A stretch of DNA of 64,000 nucleotides. Source: Gammaproteobacteria bacterium (GTDB taxonomy: Bacteria > Pseudomonadota > Gammaproteobacteria > Ga0077536). The stretch lies in contig JADLGE010000083.1 in assembly GCA_020849475.1 (NCBI GenBank), forward strand, positions 1 through 64,000, written 5' to 3'. Under the pieces are notes generated by a model, which worked only from the letters and a program-made list of their open reading frames with translations, was not told the DNA's origin and ran no database searches. Each line of letters opens with the position of its first letter. Positions within the stretch are counted from its first letter, which is position 1. Made by a program: the position numbers and the translations under genes. Positions 1 through 8,044 of the stretch are shown in pieces.

Positions 1-818
1 ATTCCCTTGCGGCCCTTCTCAATAGTCCAGATGCCTGCAACTAGATCAATCTCCTCCCAGCGCACGGTTCGGGTCACGCCGGGGCGATTTGCAGTCCAGA
101 GTGCTAACCATGCACAGGCCTTCACCAGCCGTGACCCGTCATACGCATCTAGAGCGTGCAGGAACGCGGGTAACTCTGAGAGTGGTAGGTGCGGGTAGTT
201 GCGCTTCTCTGGGCCGCGTAGAGCGATGGCAGCGAGGTCTTTGGCCGGATCCGCGGTAGTCCACCCTTTCGCGCGGGCATAACCGAAAATCGCTTTGAGC
301 CACTGCCGGGTCTTTTTCGCGACATCGAATGCACCGCGCTTCTCGATCCCGGCGACCAGCACGCCTAATTCAGCCGCAGTGATGTTTTCCAGTGGCCGAC
401 TGCGAAGCTTTGGTAACAAATCCTTGTTCAGATAGACACGAGCCTGCTCTGAGGTCTTTGGGTCCCATGCTTTGCTGCGGAACGCGTGCCAGGCATTGGC
501 CGCTTGCTCGAACGTATTAGCTACTTGTTCGCGTTCTGCTAGCTTTTCTGCTCTTCGCTTTTCTGCCGGGTCAATTCCGGCGTCGATGAGAGCACGCAAT
601 TCAGCGGCTTTCGACTGTGCCTGTTTCAATGAGGTGTCAGGGTAGGGCTTTCCAACCCGAATCATTCGCGCCTTGCCGCCTTGCCGGTATCGAAGCCGCC
701 AGTACTTCGCACCGTCCGGCATAACGAGCAAGGTCAGCCCTCGACCAGCGGCAAGCGTGTATTTAACCGCACGAGGGCGCGAATTTTTTACTTCGAGATC
801 AGTAAGTTTTGAAGTCAT
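1..818 (-). CDS. P4-type tyrosine integrase, 3' part outside window
   Basis: This is a site-specific tyrosine recombinase of the P4/DUF4102 type that would integrate and excise the element lying to the left. 272 codons are visible. The N-terminal arm-binding domain (about residues 1-90, with GRGLTLLVMPDGAKYWRLRY) is followed by the core-binding SAM-like domain (about 100-190) and the start of the catalytic domain. R245 in TANRPG, followed by RWEEID, corresponds to the first catalytic arginine. The later H-x-x-R and Tyr lie beyond the window edge, so activity cannot be judged. The ATG at 818 is the first start after the tRNA-side repeats. The gene starts 195 nt from the 3' end of tRNA-Gln and reads away from it, as in tRNA-borne genomic islands. 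Its base composition looks less GC-rich than the genes to the right, which supports acquisition by transfer. Confidence 0.9.
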   Translation of the reverse strand, partial: MTSKLTDLEVKNSRPRAVKYTLAAGRGLTLLVMPDGAKYWRLRYRQGGKARMIRVGKPYPDTSLKQAQSKAAELRALIDAGIDPAEKRRAEKLAEREQVANTFEQAANAWHAFRSKAWDPKTSEQARVYLNKDLLPKLRSRPLENITAAELGVLVAGIEKRGAFDVAKKTRQWLKAIFGYARAKGWTTADPAKDLAAIALRGPEKRNYPHLPLSELPAFLHALDAYDGSRLVKACAWLALWTANRPGVTRTVRWEEIDLVAGIWTIEKGRKG

Positions 819-850
819 ATGTAGCAGTAGGTGCGATCTTCCTGTGATCT

Positions 851-899
851 GTGTAGCAAAAAGCTTTGCTACACACCGATGCTACACATTCTGCTACAC
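851..899. repeat. GCTACAC repeat cluster upstream of int
   Basis: The 7-mer GCTACAC occurs at 868-874, 881-887 and 893-899 as direct repeats, and in inverted orientation at 851-857. The first two copies form a perfect 10-bp inverted repeat (851-860 and 865-874) with a 4-nt spacer. The cluster begins 33 bp upstream of the integrase start. Integrase arm sites or an Int/Xis operator are likely roles, by analogy with other tRNA-associated integrases. Confidence 0.6.
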
Positions 900-979
900 G
901 AATAGTTCCGGCTTCAACTGGAATACACGGGTACATGTCGGTACCTGAATTCGTTTAGATTCAGCCACTTGATTTTTTG

Positions 980-1006
980 TCGGAAGGCTTCGGAAGTAGT
1001 CGGAAG
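980..1006. repeat. Three helically phased TCGGAAG repeats next to tRNA 3' end
   Basis: TCGGAAG occurs at 980-986, 990-996 and 1000-1006, exactly 10 bp apart, ending 7 bp from the encoded CCA of tRNA-Gln. One-turn spacing puts all copies on the same helix face, which suits cooperative protein binding at the recombination site. The role is inferred. Confidence 0.55.
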
Positions 1007-1012
1007 GGCAAA

Positions 1013-1086
1013 TGGCTGGGGGACTAGGATTCGAACCTAGACTGGCGGAGTCAGAGTCCGCTGTCCTACCGTTAGACGATCCCCCA
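1013..1086 (-). tRNA. tRNA-Gln (anticodon CUG)
   Basis: On the minus strand a full 74-nt cloverleaf can be read, including an encoded 3' CCA. The acceptor stem starts TGGGGGA and pairs with TCCCCCA, the T arm contains GGTTCGAATCC, and the anticodon stem GCGGA/TCCGC encloses the loop CTCTGAC, giving anticodon CUG (codon CAG, Gln). The gene is intact although an integrase gene follows its 3' end, as expected when an element restores the tRNA 3' end on insertion. The 3' segment is therefore the probable attachment core. Confidence 0.95.
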
Positions 1087-1111
1087 AGAGAGGAGCGCAA
1101 GCTTAATTCAG

Positions 1112-1143
1112 AATCGCATCGGCATAAAGCCCGAAATGCGATT
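1112..1143. other. Inverted repeat between tRNA-Gln and the S23-like gene
   Basis: A perfect 8-bp inverted repeat, AATCGCAT (1112-1119) and ATGCGATT (1136-1143), begins 2 nt after the stop codon of the S23-like gene. It could fold as a transcript-end hairpin or processing signal ahead of the tRNA. No T-run follows, so it is not a standard intrinsic terminator. Confidence 0.35.
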
Positions 1144-1144
1144 T

Positions 1145-1540
1145 CTATTCGGCGACGTGATGCCAACTGCGTTTCATGAGAGGCGTGGAATCCGCCTGGG
1201 CTTCGCACCATTGGATGAGGCTTTGCAGTTGACGGGAAATTTCCAAGGACTCCTGCATGAGTTCGGTCGAGCGCGGCAGAGTGACGAGATCAAGTTGCGC
1301 GGCGAGATAGAGTTGGGTGCGGAGTTCCGCGCAACTCGAGCGTGCGCGTTCGAGGAAGTGCGCGAACTGTCGTAGCGATGAGCGCTCGTAACCTGCGGCG
1401 ATTTGCGCGGCGAGGGCGAGGCTGGCGGACGTGATGTGTTCGCGAAAGACTTGATCTTCGCAGTGCTGAACGAGGGAGTAGGTTTGAATCGCGAAACCGC
1501 AGGCGCGGTTCCATACGCTGAGCGTGTGCAGGGCATCCAT
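1145..1540 (-). CDS. Four-helix bundle protein, S23/23S intervening-sequence type
   Basis: 131 aa. The sequence fits the four-helix-bundle family first found encoded in 23S rRNA intervening sequences (S23/IVP, TIGR02436). Visible family features are an N-terminal L-x-V-W segment, a central AAQIAAGYERSS stretch in place of the usual IAEG..R motif, an FLERARSSCAELRTQL helix, and a final ISRQLQSLI helix. The members are small helical proteins thought to oligomerise, and the biochemical role is not established. The ATG at 1540 is chosen over an upstream start at 1579 because GGAGGT sits 6 nt before it and the family homology starts there. It follows rpsI in the same direction, separated by two GC-rich hairpins, so it could be read at low level from the ribosomal-protein promoter. 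It is not inside an rRNA gene here. Confidence 0.8.
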   Translation of the reverse strand: MDALHTLSVWNRACGFAIQTYSLVQHCEDQVFREHITSASLALAAQIAAGYERSSLRQFAHFLERARSSCAELRTQLYLAAQLDLVTLPRSTELMQESLEISRQLQSLIQWCEAQADSTPLMKRSWHHVAE

Positions 1541-1569
1541 GCCGTGACCTCCATGTCGATGTGAGCAGG

Positions 1570-1622
1570 GCCCGGGCATCCTGCCCGGGCTTGAGTGCTT
1601 GCCGTCGCCGCGGCTGCGGCGA
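1570..1622. other. Two GC-rich hairpins after rpsI
   Basis: Two perfect inverted repeats lie just beyond the rpsI stop: TCGCCGC/GCGGCGA (1605-1611 and 1616-1622) and GCCCGGGCA/TGCCCGGGC (1570-1578 and 1582-1590). Neither has a clear U-tract on the minus strand. They may stabilise the 3' end of the ribosomal mRNA or act as an attenuator before the S23-like gene. Confidence 0.45.
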
Positions 1623-1627
1623 TGGGT

Positions 1628-2020
1628 TTAGCGCTTCGAGTACTGCGGGCGCTTGCGGGCCTTGTGCAGACCGACCTTCTTGCGCTCGACTTCGCGTGCA
1701 TCGCGAGTCACGAAACCGGCGACACGCAGTGTGCGGCGCAAGGTTTCGTCATAGGCGATGAGGGCGCGGGTGATGCCGTGGCGGATGGCGCCGGCCTGGC
1801 CGGTGATACCGCCGCCTTCGACGGTGACGTTGATGTCGAAGTCGTGGGCCATGTTCACGGTCTCGAGCGGCTGACGCACGATCATGCGGCCAGTCTCACG
1901 ACCGAAGTACTGGTCGATCGGCTTCTCGTTGATCACGATGTTGCCACTGCCGCGCTGCAGGAAGACGCGCGCGCTGGAACTCTTGCGACGACCGGTGCTG
2001 TAAAGAACTTCGTATGCCAT
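1628..2020 (-). CDS. rpsI: 30S ribosomal protein S9
   Basis: 130 aa, full length. S9 (uS9) sits in the small-subunit head, and its C-terminal tail reaches the P-site tRNA. Typical features are the N-terminal [13 protein letters not shown], the central [19 protein letters not shown], and the basic C-terminal end [11 protein letters not shown] whose last arginine contacts tRNA. It starts 4 bp after the stop of rplM, the conserved L13-S9 operon order, and is expressed from the promoter upstream of rplM. Confidence 0.98.
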   Translation of the reverse strand: MAYEVLYSTGRRKSSSARVFLQRGSGNIVINEKPIDQYFGRETGRMIVRQPLETVNMAHDFDINVTVEGGGITGQAGAIRHGITRALIAYDETLRRTLRVAGFVTRDAREVERKKVGLHKARKRPQYSKR

Positions 2021-2024
2021 GCGC

Positions 2025-2453
2025 TCAGAACTCCAATTGGATCGGCTGCTGGGCCGTATGCGTGTGTACCGGACCGTTGAAGATCTTGAGCTTGCGCAGC
2101 ATGGCGCGGCCCAGCGGACCCTTGGGCAGCATGCCCTTCACGGCGCGCGTGATGACGGTCTCCGGTGATTTCGCCAGCAGCTTCTCGAAGGTGATTTCCT
2201 TCATGCCGCCGATGTAGCCCGAGTGGTTGTAATAAATCTTGCCCTTGGCCTTGTTGCCGGTGACGCGAATCTTCTCGGCATTGACGATCACGATGTAATC
2301 ACCGGTGTCCATGTGAGGCGTGAAGATGGGCTTATGCTTGCCGCGCAGGCGCTTGGCTACTTCGGCCGCCACACGACCCAGTACCTTGTCGTTGACATCG
2401 AGCAGGTACCAGTCACGTTTGATCGTGTCCGGCGTCGCGGTGTAAGTTTTCAT
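2025..2453 (-). CDS. rplM: 50S ribosomal protein L13
   Basis: 142 aa, the usual length for uL13, an early-assembly large-subunit protein. Recognisable stretches are [19 protein letters not shown] at the N-terminus, [24 protein letters not shown], and the C-terminal [13 protein letters not shown]. The ATG at 2453 is preferred to an upstream in-frame start at 2489, which overlaps the promoter -10 box. It is the first gene of rplM-rpsI. Confidence 0.98.
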   Translation of the reverse strand: MKTYTATPDTIKRDWYLLDVNDKVLGRVAAEVAKRLRGKHKPIFTPHMDTGDYIVIVNAEKIRVTGNKAKGKIYYNHSGYIGGMKEITFEKLLAKSPETVITRAVKGMLPKGPLGRAMLRKLKIFNGPVHTHTAQQPIQLEF

Positions 2454-2488
2454 TGAGTCGTCTGGCTGGTTCGGAAAAAAGAGGCGCA

Positions 2489-2517
2489 ATGGTACGGATG
2501 GGCGCCGGGAGTGTCAA
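2489..2517 (-). promoter_or_regulatory. Sigma70-type promoter of rplM-rpsI
   Basis: Minus strand: TTGACA (2512-2517), 17-nt spacer, TACCAT (2489-2494). The -35 is a perfect match and the -10 matches at 4 of 6. The predicted transcript starts near 2482, giving a leader of about 29 nt before the rplM ATG, fitting a strongly expressed ribosomal operon. Confidence 0.8.
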
Positions 2518-2593
2518 TGCAAAACCCTGTTATCCCGCCACATTTTAGCCGGCCCCGGCGAGTCGGGCGGTCGCGGTCGCGAGGGCTGGCCTC

Positions 2594-3232
2594 ATGAGGG
2601 CCTATTCGAGTCTGGACCGACTGCTGGAGCGGGCCGACTCGCTGCTGCGGGCGGCAACCCGCACCGGCGCCGAGCAGCGGCGTCCGACGCCCGGTGACGA
2701 ACTTCCTGACCCGCCCCTCGGCCAGGGGCCACGCCGCACCGCGGCCGGCCTCATGCGGGTCAATCATACCGGCGAAGTCTGCGCCCAGGCTCTTTATGTC
2801 AGCCAGGCGGCGCTGGCGCGGGACGAGGACAAGCGCCACGCGCTGCTCGAGGCCGCCCGCGAAGAGGGGGATCATCTTTATTGGTGCGAGCAACGGCTGA
2901 CCGAACTCGGCAGCCACACCAGCCGTCTCGACCCGCTGTGGTTCGTCGGCTCCTGCGCCATCGGCATGGTCGCGGCCGCCAGTGGCGACCGCTGGAGCCT
3001 GGGCTTCGTCGAAGAGACCGAGAGGCAGGTGGTGGCCCATCTGGACGGTCACCTCGGTCGGCTGCCCGACGAAGATCTGCGCAGTCGCGCCATCGTGGCG
3101 ATGATGCGCGACGACGAACAGCGCCATGCCGACGACGCCCAATTGCGCGGCGCGGCGCCCTTGCCGGCCGCGGTCCGTCAGGCCATGGGCTGGACCGCGC
3201 GGGTCATGACCACGCTTTCCTACTGGGTCTGA
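2594..3232 (+). CDS. coq7: 2-polyprenyl-3-methyl-6-methoxy-1,4-benzoquinone hydroxylase
   Basis: 212 aa, the length of the longer bacterial Coq7. It is a di-iron monooxygenase that hydroxylates demethoxyubiquinone at C6 in ubiquinone biosynthesis, associated with the inner membrane. All six iron ligands are visible: E61 (in NHTGEV), E91 and H94 (EEGDH), E143 (EETE), and E175 and H178 (DDEQRH). The first 45 residues are a variable extension. It is divergent from rplM with 140 bp between. The presence of Coq7 points to ubiquinone-based aerobic respiration. Confidence 0.93.
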   Translation: MRAYSSLDRLLERADSLLRAATRTGAEQRRPTPGDELPDPPLGQGPRRTAAGLMRVNHTGEVCAQALYVSQAALARDEDKRHALLEAAREEGDHLYWCEQRLTELGSHTSRLDPLWFVGSCAIGMVAAASGDRWSLGFVEETERQVVAHLDGHLGRLPDEDLRSRAIVAMMRDDEQRHADDAQLRGAAPLPAAVRQAMGWTARVMTTLSYWV

Positions 3233-3293
3233 GCGCCGGCTTCTGCCGCGCCCGTCGTTGAAACCGGCGGAGCGCGCCCATACTCTCTGGCCC

Positions 3294-4673
3294 ATGACCA
3301 AGACACCGACCTTTCTGCGAGCTTACGCGGCGCTGCTCGGCGCCTGCCTGTGGACCCTGAACGCGGCCGCGGCCCTGCCGCCGGCCATCGATGGCAATGC
3401 CCTGCCGAGTCTCGCGCCCATGCTCGAGAGCGTGACGCCGGCGGTGGTCAACATCGCCAGCGAGGGCCATGTCGAGATGCAGTTGAACCCCTTGTTCAAC
3501 GACCCTTTCTTCCGGCGCTTCTTCAACGTGCCCGACCAGCCCATGAGCCGTAAGACCCAGAGCCTGGGCTCGGGGGTGATAGTCGATGCCGCGCAGGGCC
3601 TGATCCTGACCAATAACCACGTTATCGCCAACGCCGACAAGGTCACGGTCAACCTCCGCGACGGCCGCAATTTCAAGGCCGAACTGGTCGGCAGCGATCC
3701 CGACAGCGACGTCGCCGTCATCAAGATCAAGGCCGCCAAGCTCACCGCCCTGCGGCTGGCGGATTCCGACAAACTCAGGGTCGGCGACTTCGTGGTCGCG
3801 ATCGGCAATCCCTTTGGCCTCGGCCAGACCGTGACCTCCGGCATCGTCAGCGCGCTGGCGCGCAGCGGGCTCGGCATCACCGGCTACGACGACCTCATCC
3901 AGACCGACGCCTCCATCAATCCCGGCAATTCCGGCGGCGCGCTGGTCAACCTGCGCGGCGAGCTGGTCGGCATCAACACCGCCATCTATTCCCAGAGCGG
4001 CGGCAACATCGGCATCGGCTTCGCCATTCCGGTCAACATGGCCCACCAGATCATGCAGCAGCTGGTGTCCCACGGGCAGGTCAAACGGGGCTATGTGGGC
4101 GCGCAGTTCCAGGATCTGAATCCCGAACTGGCGGAAGCTTTCGGGCTGCGCGCCGACAAGGGTGCGGTGGTGGTGGACGTCACCGACGGTTCACCGGCGG
4201 CGCGTGGTGGTCTTGTGCCCGGCGATGTGGTCACGCACGTCAACGGCCGCTCGATTTCAAATGCAGCCGAACTGCGTAACCAGCTTGGCCTCATTAGGGG
4301 CGGTCAGAAAATCGAGCTTACGCTGCTGCGTGAAGGGCAGCCGGCGCGCGCAACCGTGGTGATTGCCGACCGTGACGAGGGCGTCAGCGCGTCAGGTCAA
4401 TTCCGTAACGAGCGCTTTGCCGACACCACCATCGGCGAAATTCCGCAGGACTCGCCGGCTTTCGGGCGCCTGCAGGGAGTGATGGCCTACAAGGTCGATA
4501 GAGGTTCACGGGCCTGGGCGGCGGGCCTGCGGGCCGGCGACATCATCGTCTCGGTCAACCGCACGCGCACGCCCAGTCTGCCGGCCTTTCTGGCGGTGGT
4601 GAACCAGGCCCAGGGCGCCCTGCTGCTGAGCGTGCATCGCGGCAACCAGAGCGCCTATCTGGTCATCAAGTAG
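3294..4673 (+). CDS. degQ: Periplasmic serine endoprotease, DegQ/Do family
   Basis: 459 aa from the ATG at 3294. An upstream ATG at 3258 is in frame but places 12 extra residues before the signal peptide. The signal peptide covers about residues 1-27 (hydrophobic AYAALLGACLWTLNAAA). The trypsin-like domain carries the triad H109 (NNHVI), D139 (DSDVAVIK) and S213 (GNSGG), followed by two PDZ domains, the first starting near residue 268. This is the Do-family layout of a periplasmic protease/chaperone that degrades misfolded envelope proteins. DegP-type long N-terminal linkers are not obvious, so DegQ is the better name, though DegP-like function is possible. It follows coq7 by 61 bp and could be cotranscribed. 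Confidence 0.9.
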   Translation: MTKTPTFLRAYAALLGACLWTLNAAAALPPAIDGNALPSLAPMLESVTPAVVNIASEGHVEMQLNPLFNDPFFRRFFNVPDQPMSRKTQSLGSGVIVDAAQGLILTNNHVIANADKVTVNLRDGRNFKAELVGSDPDSDVAVIKIKAAKLTALRLADSDKLRVGDFVVAIGNPFGLGQTVTSGIVSALARSGLGITGYDDLIQTDASINPGNSGGALVNLRGELVGINTAIYSQSGGNIGIGFAIPVNMAHQIMQQLVSHGQVKRGYVGAQFQDLNPELAEAFGLRADKGAVVVDVTDGSPAARGGLVPGDVVTHVNGRSISNAAELRNQLGLIRGGQKIELTLLREGQPARATVVIADRDEGVSASGQFRNERFADTTIGEIPQDSPAFGRLQGVMAYKVDRGSRAWAAGLRAGDIIVSVNRTRTPSLPAFLAVVNQAQGALLLSVHRGNQSAYLVIK

Positions 4674-4690
4674 CGCTCAGGCAATGGCGC

Positions 4691-5602
4691 TCAAGTGCAG
4701 TAGTCAACGCCCTTTAGTCTGGCCTCGCGCACCACCGTCGCGAGGCACTGGATGACCTGCGGACGCGCAAAGCCACGACGGTAAAACACCGCAATGGTGC
4801 GCGTCGGCTGCGGCGCCACGAAGGGCCGCACCACGAGGTGCTCGGCCAGGTCTTCGTTGATGCGCATGGTCGACGGCAGGATGGTGAGGCCGGCGCCCAT
4901 CGCGACCATCTGGCAGATGGTTTCCAGGGAACTGCCTTCCAGGGTCTTTTGCAGGCCACCGGCTTGCGGCCCGACCGGGCAAATCTCGAGCACCTGGTCA
5001 CGGAAGCAGTTGCGCGCCCCGAGCAGCAGCAGGGTGTCGCTGGCCAGGTCCGCCGGCGCGATGCGTTTCTTTTTCGCCAGTGGGTGACCGGCGGGCAGGG
5101 CCACGTTGAAAGGCTCGTCGTAGAGCGGCCGTGAAAGCAGCTGCGGGTCGGTGTAGGGCAGCGACATGATCACGGCATCCAGGTCGCCACGCTTCAAAGA
5201 CGCCGCCAGCGCGTCGGTGAAATTCTCCTGCACCACTAGCGCCATGTGCGGCGCATGCTGTTTCAAGCCCGGGATGAGGCGCGGCACGAGGTAAGGGCCG
5301 ACGGTGTAGATGACGCCGAGCCTGAGTTCTCGGCCCAGGGGATCACGCGCCGCCTCGGCAAGCAGTTTGACGCCATCGGCCGCGCTCAAGACATTTTCTG
5401 CCTGCGCAATGATGGTCGCGCCGATGTCGGTCACCAGCACATCGTTGGGACTGCGCTCGAACAGGCGCACGCCCAGTTCCTCTTCCAGCTTGCGCACCGC
5501 CACACTCAAGGTCGGCTGACTGACGAAGCAGGCTTCGGCGGCTTTGCCAAAATGGCGGTGCCGTGCGACGGCGACGATGTAGCGCAGTTCAGTGAGGGTC
5601 AT
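4691..5602 (-). CDS. oxyR: Peroxide-sensing LysR-type regulator OxyR
   Basis: 303 aa, LysR family. An N-terminal winged helix-turn-helix (about 1-60, with HFGKAAEACFVSQPTLS) precedes a substrate-binding-like regulatory domain. The diagnostic OxyR cysteines are present at C199 and C208 (CFRDQVLEIC), the same numbering as in E. coli, forming the peroxide-sensitive disulfide. A peroxide-stress activator role follows directly. It is last in a minus-strand run after rmuC and the HAD phosphatase and is convergent with degQ, leaving 17 bp between stops. No katG or ahpC is in the window. Confidence 0.94.
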   Translation of the reverse strand: MTLTELRYIVAVARHRHFGKAAEACFVSQPTLSVAVRKLEEELGVRLFERSPNDVLVTDIGATIIAQAENVLSAADGVKLLAEAARDPLGRELRLGVIYTVGPYLVPRLIPGLKQHAPHMALVVQENFTDALAASLKRGDLDAVIMSLPYTDPQLLSRPLYDEPFNVALPAGHPLAKKKRIAPADLASDTLLLLGARNCFRDQVLEICPVGPQAGGLQKTLEGSSLETICQMVAMGAGLTILPSTMRINEDLAEHLVVRPFVAPQPTRTIAVFYRRGFARPQVIQCLATVVREARLKGVDYCT

Positions 5603-5653
5603 GCTCGCGGGTACAGCAGTGGTGAAGTGCGGCAGGCGCCGAACCGCCGACGT

Positions 5654-6463
5654 TCAGGCGTGGGCGCGCAGGGCCGCACGCGGCTCGCTGTCGACAAAGC
5701 CATGGCGACGGCACAGGAGCGTTTCGAACAGCGCCAGATCGACATAGCAATGCCCCGCCGCGCAGCCTTGCAGCACCGTGAACGGCGCGTCGGGCTCGGC
5801 GGCGGAATCGACCACCAGGTCTGCATCGGGAAATTCGTGATCGCGGGTGAAGCGATGGACGGTGACGATGGTTACCAGGCCAGCGGCGCGCGCCGCTGCC
5901 AGGCCATTGCGGGTGTCTTCCAGTGCCACGGTGTGTTCGGCGGCGGTGCCGAGCGCGGCGAGCGCGGCAAGATACACAGCCGGCGAGGGCTTTTTCTGCG
6001 GCACCGAGTCGCAGGTCTCGAAGGCCGTGAACCACTGTCGCCAGCCGGGCGGCAGATTGTTGTCGAGCAGGGTTTCGATGTTGCTGCGCGCGGAGCTGGT
6101 GGCGATGCCGAGTTTGAGTCCGGCGCCGCGCGCCTCGTCCAGCAAGCGCCGGATACCGGGTCGCAGGCGCACTTCGCCCTCGGTCAGCATGGCGGCGTAT
6201 TTGCGCGTCTTGGCCTTGTGCATGGCCACCACGAATTCGTCGAAGGCAGCGTCCGACGCGAAGCGCCGGCGCAGGCGGCGGCCATAGTCGGCGATGCGCT
6301 CGCGGCCGCCGGAAATGGCCAGCAGTTCGCGGTAGAGCTCAGGCGTCCAGTGCCAGTCCAGACCGTATTCCTGGAACACGTGGTTGAACGCCAGGCGGTG
6401 CACGTCCTCGGTGTCGGCCAGCGTACCGTCGACGTCGAAAATGATGCCTTGCAGTGTTTTCAC
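5654..6463 (-). CDS. HAD-superfamily phosphatase, CbbY/phosphoglycolate phosphatase-like
   Basis: 269 aa. A Rossmann-like HAD hydrolase with an inserted helical cap (subfamily I). Motif I DVDGT gives the nucleophile D10 and general acid/base D12, motif II is TSSAR, motif III is the lysine in PQKKPSP, and motif IV is LEDTRNG. The closest recognisable group is CbbY-like proteins and plant haloacid dehalogenase-like proteins acting on sugar phosphates or phosphoglycolate. The substrate cannot be read from sequence. About 30 C-terminal residues beyond the HAD core are unusual. It lies 51 bp upstream of oxyR in the same direction. Confidence 0.85.
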   Translation of the reverse strand: MKTLQGIIFDVDGTLADTEDVHRLAFNHVFQEYGLDWHWTPELYRELLAISGGRERIADYGRRLRRRFASDAAFDEFVVAMHKAKTRKYAAMLTEGEVRLRPGIRRLLDEARGAGLKLGIATSSARSNIETLLDNNLPPGWRQWFTAFETCDSVPQKKPSPAVYLAALAALGTAAEHTVALEDTRNGLAAARAAGLVTIVTVHRFTRDHEFPDADLVVDSAAEPDAPFTVLQGCAAGHCYVDLALFETLLCRRHGFVDSEPRAALRAHA

Positions 6464-6606
6464 CTAGCGCGTTCGACTCTCGATGCGGGCCCGACTTCCG
6501 ATTTCAGTCTAAGCCAGGCCCTCTGATTAAGCGATTGATTGCGGGCATTCACGCCCGTTTTCGTCCGTGAATTGTGCACCGCCAGCCGTGAGCCGCGGGT
6601 GCGTAT

Positions 6607-7923
6607 TCATACGTCCTTGCCAGCTTGTCGGTCCGAACCGTTAGAAACTTCAGGCCCTTCGAGTTCCACCCGTTCGATTTTTTCGAAGCGCTCGGTGATC
6701 TTGCGGGCCGAAATATTGACCTCGTCGACATCCTTGCTGGCCTGCTGGATGTGCGCGGCGAGCTTGTCCATGCGGGTGCGGAAACGCTGGAAATCGTCGG
6801 CCAGGTAGCCGAGATGTTGCTGGATGATGTCGACTTGCTCACGCGTGGCGGCGTCCTTCAGCACTGCGGCGGCGGTATTCAAGATGGCCCACAAGGTGGT
6901 CGGCGAGGTCAGCCACACGCGGTTGGTCTGGGCGAAGTCGACCAGATCGGGATGATGGGCCTGGATTTCGGCGAACACCGCCTCGGCCGGGATGAACATG
7001 ATGGCGCTGTCGGCGGTGACGTCGCGCACGATGTATTTCTCGGCGATGTCCTTGATGTGTTTGCGGATGTCTTGCTTGAACTGGCCTTCGGCGCGCTTGC
7101 GATCGAGTTCCGCGCGGCTGGGGTCGGTCATGAAGCGGAATGACTCCAGTGGAAACTTGGAGTCGATACAGATGGTGCCAGTGGGATAGGGCAGCAACAG
7201 CACGCAGTCCGCGATGCGGTCATTGCCGAGGCGATACTGCAGGGCGTAACTCGACGGCGGTAATACGTTCGCCACCAGTTGCGCGAGCTGCACCTCGCCA
7301 AACGCGCCGCGCGAACGCTTGTCGACCAGGATCTCCTGCAGACTCACCACTTCGCCGGACAGCGCCGTGATCTTCTTCTGCGCCTCGTCAATCAAGGCCA
7401 GGCGTTTGATGACATCGGTGAAAGTGGCGGTGGTCTTCTCGAAGCCGTCGGACAGACGTTTGTCGACCTGACCGGCGATGTCCTTCAGACGTTCGCCGGT
7501 GACTTTGGTCAGCGCTTCGACCCGTTGGCCGAGATCGGTCGAACTGCGCAGCAAGGCTTCTCCCAGCTGCTGATGCAGGCTGTCGAAGCCCGCGCGCATG
7601 CTGTCATGCAAGGTGGTGAGCGCGCGGCTGCTTTGTTCTTCCGCGTGACGGCGATGTTCGGCCAGACTCAGGCCGAGCTGCTCGCGCAGCCGCGCGTGGT
7701 CTTCCACCAGCAGACTGTGCAGACGTTCGAGACGCTGATCGATGAGTGTGCTGGTGGCCTGCATCGCACTGAGTTGCACCGCAACGGCGTCGAACTGCGA
7801 GTGGTTTTGTTCAAGCCGCGCTAGGCGCCGCGCTATCATCGCCAGCAGGCCGATGACGACCAGCAGCGCCAGCGCGCCAGCGAGAGCAAGGATGGCCGGG
7901 GTATTGGAGAACAGCGGCGGCAT
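6607..7923 (-). CDS. rmuC: DNA recombination protein RmuC homologue
   Basis: 438 aa. One N-terminal membrane helix (about residues 8-30, ILALAGALALLVVIGLLAMI) is followed by a long predicted coiled coil (about 35-190) and the RmuC domain (about 200-380), with FGEVQLAQLVANVLP, IDSKFPLESF, and the nuclease-fold-like SAIMFIPAEAVFAEI. In E. coli RmuC limits inversion at short inverted repeats, and its exact activity is uncertain. It is the first gene of the minus-strand run, divergent from the radical SAM gene across 121 bp. Confidence 0.93.
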   Translation of the reverse strand: MPPLFSNTPAILALAGALALLVVIGLLAMIARRLARLEQNHSQFDAVAVQLSAMQATSTLIDQRLERLHSLLVEDHARLREQLGLSLAEHRRHAEEQSSRALTTLHDSMRAGFDSLHQQLGEALLRSSTDLGQRVEALTKVTGERLKDIAGQVDKRLSDGFEKTTATFTDVIKRLALIDEAQKKITALSGEVVSLQEILVDKRSRGAFGEVQLAQLVANVLPPSSYALQYRLGNDRIADCVLLLPYPTGTICIDSKFPLESFRFMTDPSRAELDRKRAEGQFKQDIRKHIKDIAEKYIVRDVTADSAIMFIPAEAVFAEIQAHHPDLVDFAQTNRVWLTSPTTLWAILNTAAAVLKDAATREQVDIIQQHLGYLADDFQRFRTRMDKLAAHIQQASKDVDEVNISARKITERFEKIERVELEGPEVSNGSDRQAGKDV

Positions 7924-8044
7924 GTTCTCAGCAGCGTCTCAAGCTGCGACGGGCACGGATGCGAAAGCTCGGTGGCATACTGACCTCATGGCAAAGATTC
8001 CCGCGTGACGCGGACTATTTCGATTCTAGCGCGCGACAATCCAC

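Noticed and set aside
851-874. Hairpin GTGTAGCAAA/TTTGCTACAC as a terminator
   Set aside because: No T-run follows on either strand, and it is part of a repeat cluster near an integrase, so a binding site is more likely.
6528-6560. Hairpin CGGGC/GCCCG followed by TTTT between rmuC and the HAD gene
   Set aside because: The T-run is on the strand opposite to both genes, and the stem is only 5 bp, so it is unlikely to end their transcript.
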